Under the pieces are notes generated by a model, which was given only the letters and a program-made list of their open reading frames with translations, was not told the origin of the DNA and ran no database searches. A DNA stretch of 64,000 nt from Lamellibrachia columna (lineage: Eukaryota > Annelida > Polychaeta > Sabellida > Siboglinidae). Position numbers and translations under genes: made by a program. Position 1 is the stretch's first letter; every line of letters starts with the position of its first letter. Where the stretch lies: the NCBI GenBank assembly GCA_963662155.1, contig OY759266.1, positions 9,644,098-9,708,097 on the forward strand, read 5' to 3'. Shown here piece by piece: positions 1 through 12,422 of the stretch.

Positions 1-48
1 TTTACTATAGTAAAATGTTTGTTCCACCTAGCAGCAAAAGCATGCCAT

Positions 49-421
49 CAGGGCTGGGTCCAATTATAAAACAATCAATTACAATTACTTTAAATTTTTC
101 AATTCAATTATAATTGCACTTCTGAATTTTGTTAATCAATTACAATTACATGATTTCCAATTGGGGTATACCTTGAAAACAGCTAATGGTGATGCCTTTT
201 GGCATATTTGGAGCCCTTTGGAAGCCAGGTATGAACTGTCTGCTGGCAGATTGCAATTAAACATTGCTTAGGAAGGCCAGAGGTATTCTGTTGGTGCACT
301 TGTTATGCCATATTACAATTACAGCAGAATTTCAAAACCGAAGTCAATTACAATTACAACATTTTGCTGTAATCAATTACAACTGCAATTACAATTACAT
401 AATTGGACCCAGCCAACCCTG
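49..421. mobile_element. MITE-like element with terminal inverted repeats (copy 1)
   Basis: The left end (CAGGG then GCTGGGTCCAATTAT at about 54-67) is matched in inverted orientation by ATAATTGGACCCAGCC at about 397-412, followed by CCCTG at 417-421. The interior is made of AATTACAATTAC-type simple sequence. There is no coding capacity. It resembles the element at 1843-2260 in size, interior and terminal TTGG/GGTC motifs, so both are probably non-autonomous copies of one family. No convincing target duplication was found for this copy. Confidence 0.6.
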
Positions 422-469
422 CTCTTATGGATTAAAAATATGACTACAATTTATATAATAATTTGCCAG

Positions 470-3400
470 GTTTATCATCATGCGTCGCATGTTTGCCATG
501 AGTGGCACAGTATTCATGCTGCGGTGTATCACCATGTTCATCACTTCTCTCTCGGTGCCAGGAAAACATCTCGATTGTCACCCAAGGGTAAGTTTAATGG
601 ACATTTTTACATACAAACAGTGGATGGAAGCAGTAACAACTGGTTGTGTGCATGTTGATGTCCATTTTATTTGCAAATGATACTTAATTGTACATGGTTC
701 CATCATTAAGTTAATTTAGACATATCCTTGTAATGTTAGATGCAAGTTAACTTCGATATAACATCTTATAAATTTACCAATCACCCATCTTTTATTTGTA
801 TAAGCAGTTAAGATAATAAACTGCTACCGTGTCTATATTTTGTATCTAAAACAAGTATTTATTTGTTTATGTGTGAGAAATTATATTATTTTAGTCCATA
901 GTGTATACTCTTGGAATCTTTGCAATGCAATCATTGAATGTTATTATCATAATGGGTGTCATGTATTGTGGCACAGTTCCTTCCATTTGAAAATTGATTT
1001 TCAAATTTCCTCAGATATTAATATTATAAAATATTTTACAATTATGCATTTTATAATTTTATTTTATTTACAAAATTCCTTTTTAATTGTTTTTTGTATG
1101 TGTACTTTGGTCCACAATTTCCAGTTTATACAATACTGTTAAATTTCTTTATTTCCAACAATACATTATATGCGGTATTTACAGCAAATGTGACACTATG
1201 TTGTTGGAAAACGTATATTCAGATGTAAGTTACTTATGAATGTTTATCCTATAATGTGATAAATAATGGCCCAGGTCATAATTATGATCAACACTGACCT
1301 GTGGTGTAATTAAGGAAATGCGCACACATGGTACATTGATGTTTTAGCAGCCTACACATAGGTATGTCCAGTTAATCACTACCAAAACTAAACATTTTTA
1401 GGCAGTGTAGACGACATTGCACTAACCTCGGGTGTGCCATACAAAGGTAGGGTGTAGAAGGTATATCAACCTCCCATCTCTCACCTTTTACAGGCACGAA
1501 CCTCCCACCATTTATTAGGACCAATCTTCCACTTACTGCCACACCCCGACAAAACCAGATGCAATTTTCAGTTGTGACTGAAATGAAGACCTACAATTTA
1601 AAGCAGTCAGGAGAAATGTGTCCATATTGACAGTATAAATAATCACCCAGCATCTGGTCTTGTTTCAGGTTGATGATGATGTTTGGGCGAAGCTGAACCG
1701 GGCATTGTTGCTCTGTCGAGGGTTTGGGATGTCCCTACAGGGTGTGAGGTCATGTGGGGACTACATGTTCAGTGGACACACTGTCATTGTCACAATGCTC
1801 AACTTCTTCAACACAGAATGTGAGTTTTCTGTTAGTTATTGGCTGACTTGGGGTCAATTACATTATATCGATTCCAATTATACACCAATTACAAATACCA
1901 ATTCCAATTACAGCTCAAAAATACCAAGACCAATTATCAATTCCATATCGAAATAAAAGTATGTAAATAAGGCAACCAAAGACATACTCAACACCTAAAA
2001 ATAACACCTATTCTAGAGTAGCTGTATTTAGGGTACATAGTGGCAAACAAATATGATAGACGCAATGTATTATTTATTATTGATTATATGTATCAAATAA
2101 TTTGAGGTAAAAAGCTACATGATGTAATTGAAAAAATAATTTAAAAGCAGTTGAAAATACTAATTGCATTTTCACCAATTCCATTTACTTTTAAAAACAA
2201 AACAACAATAACATTTCCGAAATTGGTGTTTCAATTACAATGTGATTGACCCCAAGTCTGGTTATTGGGACAAATTATACTTTATTCTCTTTGCTAACAG
2301 TCTTCTGAAAGACAAACATCTTAGTTGCTTTACTCACAGTTGGAAATTTGTTTATTTGGACAACTTCCACCAATATTTTATTTGTCAGAACAAAATGGTT
2401 TTATTGTTCCATTAATATTTGAAAATCATAATAGTAATAATTCCCACTGATGTCCTGATTGTGATTAAACATTGGTGTGCATGTATTATACAACATCGTA
2501 AGGTTTTATTATACATGACTGTGCACTCGTGATCAATGGTCATGACTGTCCAATTTATGAAAAGGTAACTGAAATAATTTCAGGAAAAAATTATATGTAG
2601 TGTTCAAGTGTAACACCTGTTTCAGCTGTGTTTGAATTTACATTTGTGATATCAGTCAGTGAAATTAATTAATGCTCGTTAGGGTACATTATTTTGTGAA
2701 CTATATAGGTCAATATCAACAGCAAGCATATCATTTAAAAATGATTGTTTTATGACATCATCTTCTGTAATGTATGTTCATTTGGATGTATCTAAAAAAT
2801 GGCAACACTTATTTGCAGTTTTGTTTCCAGCTGTTACTATGTTATTAAAATGTTACTGTCATCTGAAGACTTTTTATCTTTGGATTCCTTCCTTAGCTCC
2901 CTAGCATTGTCACCTGTTGACAACTTTAACATTGTATTTGTATATAAATGTTGAGGTTCCCTAACCCTTTCGTTTTGATGCACTGTTGAGCTCCAGTTTC
3001 CAAGATTTTAGGCACAGTAGAAGTTTTCATATTATTAAAAAAAATTCCAGGAAAAGATGGAAGATTTTGAGAACAAATATTATTTAAAAACTAGGATGCA
3101 TTATCCCTCTGCATGAATATGTTTGATATAAAAAAATGGAAATAAAAAGGCCAACTTTGGTGAAGACGTGTAACAGACATGACCTCACTGCCACGTATCG
3201 TAGAATGCTTTCCATGACCTTTGACTGAGCTCATGCTATTTACTTTCTTTAGTTGTATACAGACTGCGCAGTGATTCCATAAAGTGGTATGATGATGTCA
3301 CAAAACAATCATTAAACATCCAAAGGTCGTCATAAACACTCGGCACCAGATGGCGCTGTTTCAAAAACTTTGCACAGACAAGCATAGGAGTCGGCCTTGT

Positions 3401-3779
3401 TATTTACGTTCTTTGGTATAACTATGACCTGTTTCTGCTGGGCCTTCTTGCAGACATCCCGCAACGGTTCCACTATATACACATTGCATCGTGGGTGATG
3501 AACATGTTCAGCATCTTCTTCATCCTCGCCGCACACGAGCATTACTCTATCGATGTGTTCATTGCCTTCTACATCACGTCGCGTCTCTTCCTCTACTATC
3601 ACTCGCTCGCTAACAACCGAGTGCTGAGACAGCCGGACAGCAGGAGAACTCGCGTTTGGTTCCCCATGTTCTCGTACTTTGAGTCGTCGATTGATGGCGT
3701 CGTACCAAACGAGTACGAGTGGCCCCTGCCCTGGCCCCGCAGTTGGCAGCTGTATTTCGACAAGAAGAAAAAGAAATGA
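470..3779 (+). CDS. SAMD8: Sphingomyelin synthase-related protein (SAMD8/SMSr), 3' three exons
   Basis: C-terminal part of a ceramide phosphoethanolamine synthase, a polytopic ER membrane enzyme of the LPP/PAP2-like fold that moves a phospho-head-group to ceramide. Exons are 470-587, 1669-1819 and 3454-3779, all with GT-AG borders and in phase, encoding the last ~197 residues. Exon 1 has a membrane segment and the [10 protein letters not shown] loop. Exon 2 has [11 protein letters not shown] with the first catalytic His. Exon 3 has [17 protein letters not shown] with the second catalytic His and the Asp, then WFPMF and a lysine tail before TGA. The wording of the motifs is closer to SAMD8 than to SGMS1/2 as I know them. 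The N-terminal SAM domain and first membrane spans lie upstream of the window. The second intron contains a MITE starting 24 bp after the donor. Confidence 0.93.
1835..2268. mobile_element. hAT-type MITE with 8-bp target duplication (copy 2)
   Basis: Inverted termini CTGACTTGGGGTCAATTAC (from 1843) and GTGATTGACCCCAAGTCTG (to 2260) are flanked by a perfect 8-bp direct repeat GTTATTGG at 1835-1842 and 2261-2268. An 8-bp duplication fits hAT-superfamily transposition. The ~418-bp interior is rich in CAATTACAATT and has no ORF. It lies in a SAMD8 intron, starting only 24 bp beyond the exon 1669-1819 donor. Confidence 0.75.
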
Positions 3780-3933
3780 TAAAATGGCGCCACATTGTAT
3801 CCCAATATATAGTGAAAATTGGTAGCGTCGCTCAAAGGTATAAAAAGCCATCCTGTTTCTAGCCATATTCTATGCACTAGATGATGATATGAAGTATAAC
3901 CAGAAATGCAAACAATTTAACATTCCACATTCC

Positions 3934-3939
3934 AATAAA
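3934..3939 (+). terminator. Candidate proximal polyadenylation signal of SAMD8
   Basis: AATAAA about 155 bases downstream of the SAMD8 stop codon. It is the first canonical signal after the CDS. Confidence 0.55.
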
Positions 3940-6900
3940 AGAGATTCAGTTATGTAACTGCAGCCATTGATATCGAGTGTGATTTTTCTTATAACAACAA
4001 TATTTGTCTATTCCTGTGCCTGTAAGTGTAGTATTAGCTGTTGGATTTGAACCTGATTTTTGTGGGGGGGGGCATGAGGAAATAATGTATGTATCACATC
4101 CATAATATTTGGCAGGAAATAGAAAAATTTGTCTGCCATGTAAAGCTTGAAATGGTAATTTGTACATTGTACATTGCTGCTATTTTGTAGATAACATGCC
4201 AGTGTTTATTCTGCAGGACTGCAACATCCCTAGGGATTGTAAAATTGGCAAAAAACAGTAAAAGCAAACCTAATGGGAACAAATATCAAATACCTATGGG
4301 TGCAAACATCACAATGTTTACATTACCAAGGTTTTTCCTATATGACTGCTGGGTAGCTGTATAAAAAATTTAAACATTAAAAGCAAGCCCCACGGAAAAT
4401 TTCTTTAAAAATTCACATTTGAATAGTTTTTATTCACCATGACAACTTGTGGTTTATTGTCTTAAATTGCGTATTTTGCTTCTATATTTGAAGCTACGGA
4501 TTAAAGGAAAAGGCAAGAAAATATTATTTTCAAAACATGATGGTAAGACAATGTCAAATACCCCCTGAAATGAAAAGCGTTACCATGCAGTAATGATTCG
4601 ACCTGGCCATCCATTCATTGGTTAAAACCAGGCATGTGGCAGCAGTTGTAATAATTCCCACTGATGTCCTGGTCATATCTTGGAGAATAAACATGGATAG
4701 GTGCATTAATTTCTTGGTTTGATTCTTTTAAATCATCTGATTATATATATTTTTATAAAGGAAGGCATGTAAAAAAAAAAGTATATTTGAACTGATATTT
4801 CCAATTACATCCAGTCAGTAAATTCTATATAATATGCTGTATGCCATTTTTGTTACATTATTTAGTTTTATTTGCATTAATTTCTTAAGAAATGCCTATT
4901 ATGCATTGTTAATCACTGACTGATATTAATACAGTGTGTGCAGAGTTATTTATATGTGTTATAATATAATTATAAACAAATTTACTAATCATGAAACATT
5001 TGATATTTTTGAAACTGATCAGAAATGATATGAAGTGTTTGACAGTGACTTTAGAAATGTTATGAATATATATAGGTGCTTAATTCACATTGTGTATAAG
5101 ATTATGCTTAATTGAAAGAAAATGCTTAATTATATCTGTCTTAAAATGTGTACTGTGTGCAATTCATTCCTTTTAATTGCATAACAAAACATCTATGCCA
5201 TTTTCAGTTTCAATGTGTTAAGATGTATTGTGTTGTAATATCATCATTATTATTAACAAAGATGGAAATGATGAATAATGTTATGTTGGATTACAAAACC
5301 TTGTATTTTGGCTTGTATTACCCACAAAGCAAAATATACAGTTTGTTTGTAGAGTAAAATCAACAGTCATACTTTCATGCAAACCAGTGAAATTATTGTA
5401 AATAAGTACAATTAATGTTATTAAACATTACAATTTATTACATTCACTTATTATATATAATATATTGTAAAATATTTGCTTTCCAAGAGATTTACGAAAC
5501 TATTCTGAAGCAGGGTAAAATATTGGCACAGGAGATGCAACAACTGTTAAAATTATATGCAATTCCATGAATGTTTAACTTTCCACAAATACGTGATCTC
5601 AGTAATGTTTGATAAAATTATGAAGTATGTTATTATTTAGAATGTTGAAACAAGCTATTAATTAGTTTGTGAAGATATAGCTTTCCAAAGAATCATGCAG
5701 CTTTAATAACTGTCTATGTTAGTTGTGTGCAGTATGTAGAACTAGAACACAATAGTTTATATATTGTATGGTGTTTGTTTTGTATTTGTAATGTTTTGTA
5801 CTACATTTTGACTTGCCTGTTCCAACCATATATTGCATATATTTTGTGTACTTTTTTATTATTCTCCTAGTTTAAGTGTTACTGTAATTGGGTAAATTTG
5901 AAGTGTGGGATTTTCTATGCATTGAAATGCTTATGTAACTTGCATAAAATCCAGCATAATCTGTGTTTATTAACATGAAATGCTAAATGACATGGTTGAA
6001 TGGCTGAAGGTTTCCGCCTTGTGTTGCCACCTTAGACTGCTACCATGTGCATATATTGAACACTATGCCGGTGCTATATTCATATATTGAACACTATGCC
6101 GGTGCTATATTCGCTATATTCTGTACAAATGTTTGATATTATATTGAGCATGGTACAGGTGCTATATATATCCTACATTCACAGTTCATGTATGTGAGCA
6201 TACAGACCACCAGTGTTTCTGCTGTGGGTGCAAAGAAATAAGATTCATTCCCTGGGTATGGCAATGTATATCACAGGTCATTAAAATTCAACAACAAAGT
6301 CAAATATTAATTTTTACAGCTGCACCACAAACATTTTGTGTTTCTGATTTGTACAAAAGTTCAAATGTAAAGATGTTCATGCTGAGACCTAATTCCATGT
6401 CATGCTGATACAGTTTATTTTCCATTGTTAAGAGGATGTTTGTTAAGAGGACGTTCACATGTATGTTGTACGTGTACAATAACCTATATAAAATATTACA
6501 TGTTCATTATTTCATGTTTACTCTGTCAAATCATCAATGCAATGGACCACTTCAAAGAAATGTCATTATCTATACAGGTTTTTTTTCAGCATGCATGTAT
6601 TACTCACAAGTGCCTAAGTATGCCACAATCATTAATTAATAATTATGCAGTGTTTCCAAAATCAGACCCCAGCTCAAGTGACTCTTGTGTCCTGAAATGA
6701 TGTATGCATATTTTGAGTGACGAACAAAATATATCCATTTTAACAGGTTTGGTTGAATTGTTGTATGATTGTACTGTTTATTATACTGTATGTTTAGCAG
6801 TTGCAACATTTAAATATTTTTAGCACAAAATATGTATGTACGTTTTGTATATTATTGACTGCATGGTAGTGCTATGTATTCTGAGTGAGTGATGCCATGC

Positions 6901-7532
6901 AGAGATCAGTATTATAAAAAGTTCAACTATTACGTGTACACAGTCTGATTGTTTTTATCATAAAATAAAGTTTATGTCATATAAACTCCTATTCTAACAT
7001 TGTGACCACTCAAGTGTGTTTCAGTGAACTACATTTTCAAAGTATATAGTGTGCTTTTACCATTATCAGATTCTGTTTAATTTGAATGGAGTGAATATCA
7101 TGCTGAGGGAGCTGAATTTTTATGGGTGTACACGTGATCCTATGAATGTCTGACCCCAATGAACTTTGTCCACACGCACTGGAAACTGTCAACAGCTGTT
7201 CATGAATGTTCTGATCAGCAATAATGTTCATAACCAAATAACTATCAAAATAATAGTAATAAATTGTTTATAATTTATTTAAAATAGATGTAGTTTATAC
7301 GATTTAACATTATTTTATGATAAAAACGATAAGATTTTGTACCTCTAAGGATATGAAAAGAAAGTAAAAAGTGTTGATTTTTGGTATCAGTGGACTTGGG
7401 TTGAAAAACAAAAAAGGCTTTCTCATTCATTGACAAGTTGCTGCTTGTTTTTGTAAGATAAAAGTGAGCGAATTTAATGTAGTATTACACATGTTGGAAA
7501 GATTTGTAAATTTGTTGCACATATTAGATTGA

Positions 7533-7538
7533 AATAAA
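7533..7538 (+). terminator. Candidate distal polyadenylation signal
   Basis: AATAAA in an AT-rich context just before the minisatellite that begins at about 7590. It could end a long SAMD8 3' UTR isoform or be incidental. Confidence 0.3.
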
Positions 7539-7584
7539 ACTGAAATACAGAATATGTGTTACTTTTTTGCCCAATGGTGATTCA

Positions 7585-8005
7585 GAACAGTGATGGTATG
7601 GCGTCACTCAGTGCAGTGATGGCACAACGTCACTCAGTGCTGTGATGGCACGACGTCAATCAGTGCCGTGTTGGCACGGCGTCACTCAGTGCCGTGTTGG
7701 CACCCAGTGCAGTGATGGCATAACATTACCCAGTGCAGTGATGGCATGGCATCACCCAGTACTGTGATGGCATTGCATCACCCAGTTCAGTGATGGCATG
7801 GCATCACCCAGTGCAGTGATGGCATGGCATCACCCAGTACTGTGATGGCATGGCATCACCCAGTTCAGTGATGGCATGGCATCATTCAATACAGAATTGT
7901 CATGGCATCACCCAGTACAGTGATGGTATGGCATCACTCGGTACAGTGATGGTATGGCATCACTTGGTACAGTGATGGTATGGCATCACTCGGTACAGTG
8001 ATGGC
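7585..8005. repeat. 24-25 bp near-palindromic minisatellite
   Basis: Tandem degenerate units of about 25 bp with the core GTGATGGCATGGCATCAC, which reads almost the same on both strands (GTGATG...CATCAC arms around a 6-bp centre). Early units carry ACGTCA variants (GGCGTCAC, CGACGTCA). The array runs directly into the 46-bp satellite. Confidence 0.85.
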
Positions 8006-9320
8006 ATGAGTCCCAGGATTTAACAACAGGCAGACGCCATGCATGAGTCCCAAGACTGAACCACAGTCATGACGTGAGTTCCAAAACAGAACCACAGGCG
8101 GACACTATACAGTCATGACACGAGTCCCAAGACTGATCCACGGGCAGATTCCATACAGTCATGACATGAGTCCCAAGACTGATCCACGGGCAGATTCCAT
8201 ACAGTCATGACATGAGTCCCAAGACTGAACCACAGACGGACTCCATACAGTCATGACATGAGTCCCAAGACTGAACCATGGGCCGATTCCATACAGTCAT
8301 GACATGAGTCCCAAGACTGATCCACGGGCAGATTCCATACAGTCATGACATGAGTCCCAAGACTGAACCATGGGCAGATTCCATACAGTCATGACATGAG
8401 TCCCAAGACTGAACCACAGACGGACTCCATACAGTCATGACATGAGTCACAAGACTGAACCACAGACGGACTCCATACAGTCATGACATGAGTCCCAAGA
8501 CTGAACCATGGGCAGATTCCATACAGTCATGACATGAGTCCCAAGACTGATCCACGGGCAGATTCCATACAGTCATGACATGAGTCCCAAGACTGAACCA
8601 TGGGCAGATTCCATACAGTCATGACATGAGTCCCAAGACTGAACCATGGGCAGATTCCATACAGTCATGACACGAGTCCCAAGACTGAACCATGGGCAGA
8701 TTCCATACAGTCATGACATGAGTCCCAAGACTGAACCATGGGCAGATTCCATACAGTCATGACATGAGTCCCAAGACTGAATCACAGACGGACTCCATAC
8801 AGTCATGACATGAGTCACAAGACTGAACCATGGGCAGATTCCATACAGTCATGACATGAGTCCCAAGACTGAACCACAGACGGACTCCATACAGTCATGA
8901 CATGAGTCCCAAGACTGAACCATGGGCAGATTCCATACAGTCATGACATGAGTCCCAAGACTGAACCATGGGCAGATTCCATACAGTCATGACATGAGTC
9001 CCAAGACTGAACCACAGGCAGACTCCATACTGTCATGACATGAATCCCAAGAATGAACCATGGGCAGATTCCATACAGTCATGACATGAGTCCCAAGACT
9101 GAACCATGGGCAGATTCCATAGTCATGACATGAGTCCCAAGACTGAACCACAGACGGACTCCATACAGTCATGACGTGAGTGACTCACTCACGGTGAGTC
9201 CCAAGACTGAACCATGGGCAGATTCAATACAATCATGACGTGAGTCCCAAGACTGAACCATGGGCAGATTCAATACAGTCATGACGTGAGTCCCAAGACT
9301 GAACCACAGGTAGACTCCTT
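8006..9320. repeat. 46-bp satellite, block 1
   Basis: About 28 tandem units of 46 bp, with landmarks GACTGAACCATGGGCAGATT and CAGTCATGACATGAGTCCC. Units alternate between subtypes (ATGGGCAGATT versus ACAGACGGACT). Because 46 is not a multiple of three and the minus strand is stop-poor, long spurious ORFs appear (for example 8987-9172). Confidence 0.95.
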
Positions 9321-10310
9321 ATTGTTATAATAATAATAATAATTAACTTCTATGGCACCTATATACTCAGGAACCCGAGCTCAGAGGCACAACAAAACAG
9401 AATCATTAAGCATAATCATGAACAGGGACATGCAAAAGTCATTATCAGAATGAGGGACAACCAAAGATTTATGGTGGAAATGCAATTTTTTATAAATATG
9501 TCTTGAGATTTTTTCAGAAAATAGCTATAGTTTCAGATGTTTTCAAAGTGATGGGGTTGTCATTCCAGACCCTAGGCGCAGCGACAGAGAAAGCACGTTT
9601 GCTCAAGTTAAGTGTTGTTTTGCATGACAAATTGATGATCTTAGCTGCCTAGGGATATTTGAAAGATGCAGGAGACTAGCCAAGTAGGGTGGTTGTTGTG
9701 TAGATAGAGCACGATATGTAAGAGTGGACAGCTTAAAATTAATTCGATAAGAAACAGGAAGCCAGTGTAACTGTTTAAGTAGTGATAGTGATGGTGAAAA
9801 CTGAGGTGCCCTGAGAACTACATGTGCCAGACAATTTTGTACTTATTGGAATTTAGCCAAGTCTCTTTTAGCAATGTGAGTGAATTACAATAGTCAAGGC
9901 GGTTATTAATTAATGCCATTGATATTGTTTTAGCAATAGATATAGATATGTGATGCCGAATTCGATGGAGATCACATATATGATAGAAACAGGATTTACA
10001 TACTTGAGAAATATGCTGGCAAAAGTTGAAGTCACTATCAAAGACAACACCTAGATTATGAACAGTATCTGATGGGAATGTATCACTGCCAAGCAGTTTA
10101 ACTGAAAAATGGTTGATGACCTTATTTCGTTGTTTAGTGCCAATAATAATAATGTCTGTTTTATCTGGATTAAGCTTTAGCTTACTTGATTCCATCCAAA
10201 AGGATGTTGTAAAAGGATTAAATGATCAATTGTATCGAAAGCAGCTGAGAGATCTAGTAAAGTGAGTACTTTGTCATTGTCCATGTTGTCAATTATATCA
10301 TTGTGTATCT
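9321..10310 (-). mobile_element. 5'-truncated, internally deleted LINE fragment (CR1/L2-like RT)
   Basis: On the minus strand the 5' end encodes LLDLSAAFDTIDH, an RT motif. After a jump near 10200 it continues as WMESSKLKLNPDKTDIIIIG, LGVVFDSDFNF and CYHICDLHRIR-like text to about 9818. The catalytic FADD segment is missing, so an internal deletion removed roughly 100+ codons. The 3' end is an ATT/TTATTA tail at 9321-9345. The same 3' end recurs at 30232-30570. The fragment sits inside the 46-bp satellite. The clade assignment is by recall of motif style. Confidence 0.8.
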
Positions 10311-11139
10311 TGAGTCCCAGGACTGAACCACAGGTGGACTCCGTACAGGCATGGCATGAGTCCCAAGATTAAACCACAGACGGACTCCATACAGGCATGG
10401 CATGAGTCCCAAGACTGAACCACAGGTGGACTCGTTACAGGCATGGCATGAGTCCCAAGACTGAACCACAGGTGGACTCGTTACAGGCATGGCATGAGTC
10501 CCAAGATTAAACCACAGACGGACTCCATACAGGCATGGCATGAGTCCCAAGACTGAACCACAGGTGGACTCGTTACAGGCATGGCATGAGTCCCAAGACT
10601 GAACCACAGGCAGACTCCATACAGGCATGGCATGAGTCCCAAGACTAAACTACAGGCAGACTCCATACAGGCATGGCATGAGTCCCAAGACTAAACTACA
10701 GGCAGATGCCATACAGGCATGGCATGAGTCCCAAGACTAAACTACAGGCAGATGCCATACAGGCATGGCATGAGTCCCAAGACTAAACTACAGGCAGACT
10801 CCATACAGGCATGGCATGAGTCCCAAGACTAAACCACAGGCAGACTGCATACAGGCATGGCATGAGTCCCAAGACTGAACCACAGGCGGACTCCATACAG
10901 GCATGGCATGAGTCCCAAGACTGAACCACAGGCAGACTCCATACAGACATGGCATGAATCCCAGGACTGAACCATGGGCAGACTCAGTACAGTCATGGCA
11001 TGAATCCCAGGAGTGAACCACGGGCAGACTCAGTACAGTAATGGCATGAATCCCAGGACTGAACCATGGGCAGACTCAGTACAGTAATGGCATGAATCCC
11101 AGGACTGAACCACGGGCAAATTCAATACAGTCATGGCAT
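10311..11139. repeat. 46-bp satellite, block 2
   Basis: About 18 units of the same 46-bp repeat, but mostly with the sequence ACAGGCATGGCATGAGTCCC in place of CAGTCATGACATGAG. The last units shift to CAGTCATGGCATGAATCCC, matching block 3. Blocks 1 to 3 were one array before two LINE insertions. Confidence 0.93.
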
Positions 11140-12422
11140 CTTTTGGTCTTTTGGTTTGCTTACTCCAAACAGCCCCTTCTGGGGCTAAAATAGGAGTGCT
11201 GTGCTTGGTGCGGATGAAAAAGGTGCATATAAATGTGGGAAATATAAAATTTTAAACAAAATAGTGCAATTACAAAGTGGATTAAAATCAGATGTCCTCC
11301 TTATAGACGAACAAGGTGAGCTGGAGGGGCAAGATAGGTGCTCACAGCTAGTTGGAAGGGGTGAATGGAGGGGAGTTTTATTATTTCAGTGGGGAGTAGA
11401 TTCCAGGCTCTTATGACTCTAGGATAGAAAGAGTATGCATATGTGTTGATGTGTGCTTGTATTTGTATATATTTATCAGGATCGTTGTCCTAAGATGTTT
11501 TGGCAGAGAAATATTCATGAGGTTATGTTTAATTTTGTAGAAGTGAGTTGGTGTTGTAATCATCGTTGTTCTAATGTCTGCCAGCCAAGTTTGTGTTGTA
11601 GGTGTGTCACTCTTGTTGTACGGCGGTTGTCATTATATATAGGACAAATCGAGCGGCGCTTCTTTGTATTTTCTGCAGGGTGTCAATGTTATTTTGGGTA
11701 TGTGGATTCCAAGCTTTTGCTCCTTATTCTAATTTGGGTCTTACTAACATATCATAGGCTGCCTCCTTTACTTTGGTTTGGCTGGATGGAGTATTCGTTT
11801 GAGTAGGCCAAGTGTTTGTGCAGATTTTGATACAGTGGTTTGTACATGCCTAATCCAGGACAGTTTAGAATCTATGATTATGCCTAGGTATGGGTGTGGA
11901 TTTACTCGAGGAATCGGCTGGTTTGATATGGTGTAGTTGAACTGGCTAGGTTTAGACGTAATTGCGAGTAGGTGGCATTTTGATGTGTTGAATTTTATTT
12001 GCCATTTGTTTGACCAATCTGTTAGTTTTTGAATGTTTGTTAGTAGTATATCATGGTCTGCAAGTGAGCGAATCTCTCTAAACAATTGAGTCATCAGCAA
12101 AAAGTCGCATGTTAGAATGAATTGTGTCAGTGATATCATTTATATAAAGTAGAAAGAGAACAGGGCCAAGGACTGAGCCTTGGGGTACACCAGATATGAC
12201 GTTTGCTGGAGATGAGTGGGAACCATTTATTGAGACATGTTGGGTTCGGTTAGCCAGGAAAGATTTTATTAGTACAGTCATGGCATAGCATGGATCCTGT
12301 GATGCCATAGTAACTGAGTTTGTTGAGGAGTTGTTGATGGGGAACACAATCAAAGGCTTTAGAAAAATCTAGTAAAATAAGGTCAATTTGGTGGCATTTG
12401 TTCATGGAGGCAGCCCAGGCAT
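11135..12422 (-). mobile_element. 5'-truncated LINE fragment (Jockey/CR1-like RT) with GGCAT duplication
   Basis: The minus strand encodes LLDFSKAFDCVPHQQLLN, then LANRTQHVSING, GVPQGSVLGPVLFLLYINDI, MRLFADDSIV (catalytic Asp pair), LGIIIDSKLSWIRHV and RPKLEYGAKAWNPH, spread over shifted frames with stops, so it is dead. The ends at 11140 and 12417 are bordered by GGCAT (11135-11139 and 12418-12422), consistent with a short target duplication in the 46-bp satellite. It is a different family from the LINE at 9321-10310. Confidence 0.85.

Larger units (their letters stand above)
3780..7560 (+). other. SAMD8 3' UTR and AT-rich downstream region
   Basis: There is no credible coding exon here. 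AATAAA signals occur at 3934-3939 (about 155 bases after the stop) and at 7533-7538, so either a short or a very long 3' UTR is possible. The ORFs in it are short and lack conserved features. A 29-bp unit with AACACTATGCCGGTG is duplicated near 6050-6115. The phrase TAATAATTCCCACTGATGTC near 4650 also occurs in the last SAMD8 intron near 2435. Confidence 0.55.

Noticed and set aside
3330..3866. 178-codon minus-strand ORF
   Set aside because: It is the antisense of the SAMD8 last exon; the plus strand carries conserved HEHYSID and splice-consistent frame.
8987..11021. Minus-strand ORFs with repeated SWDSCH/VQSWDS text
   Set aside because: They are translations of the 46-bp satellite, whose unit lacks stops in these frames; no start context or domain.
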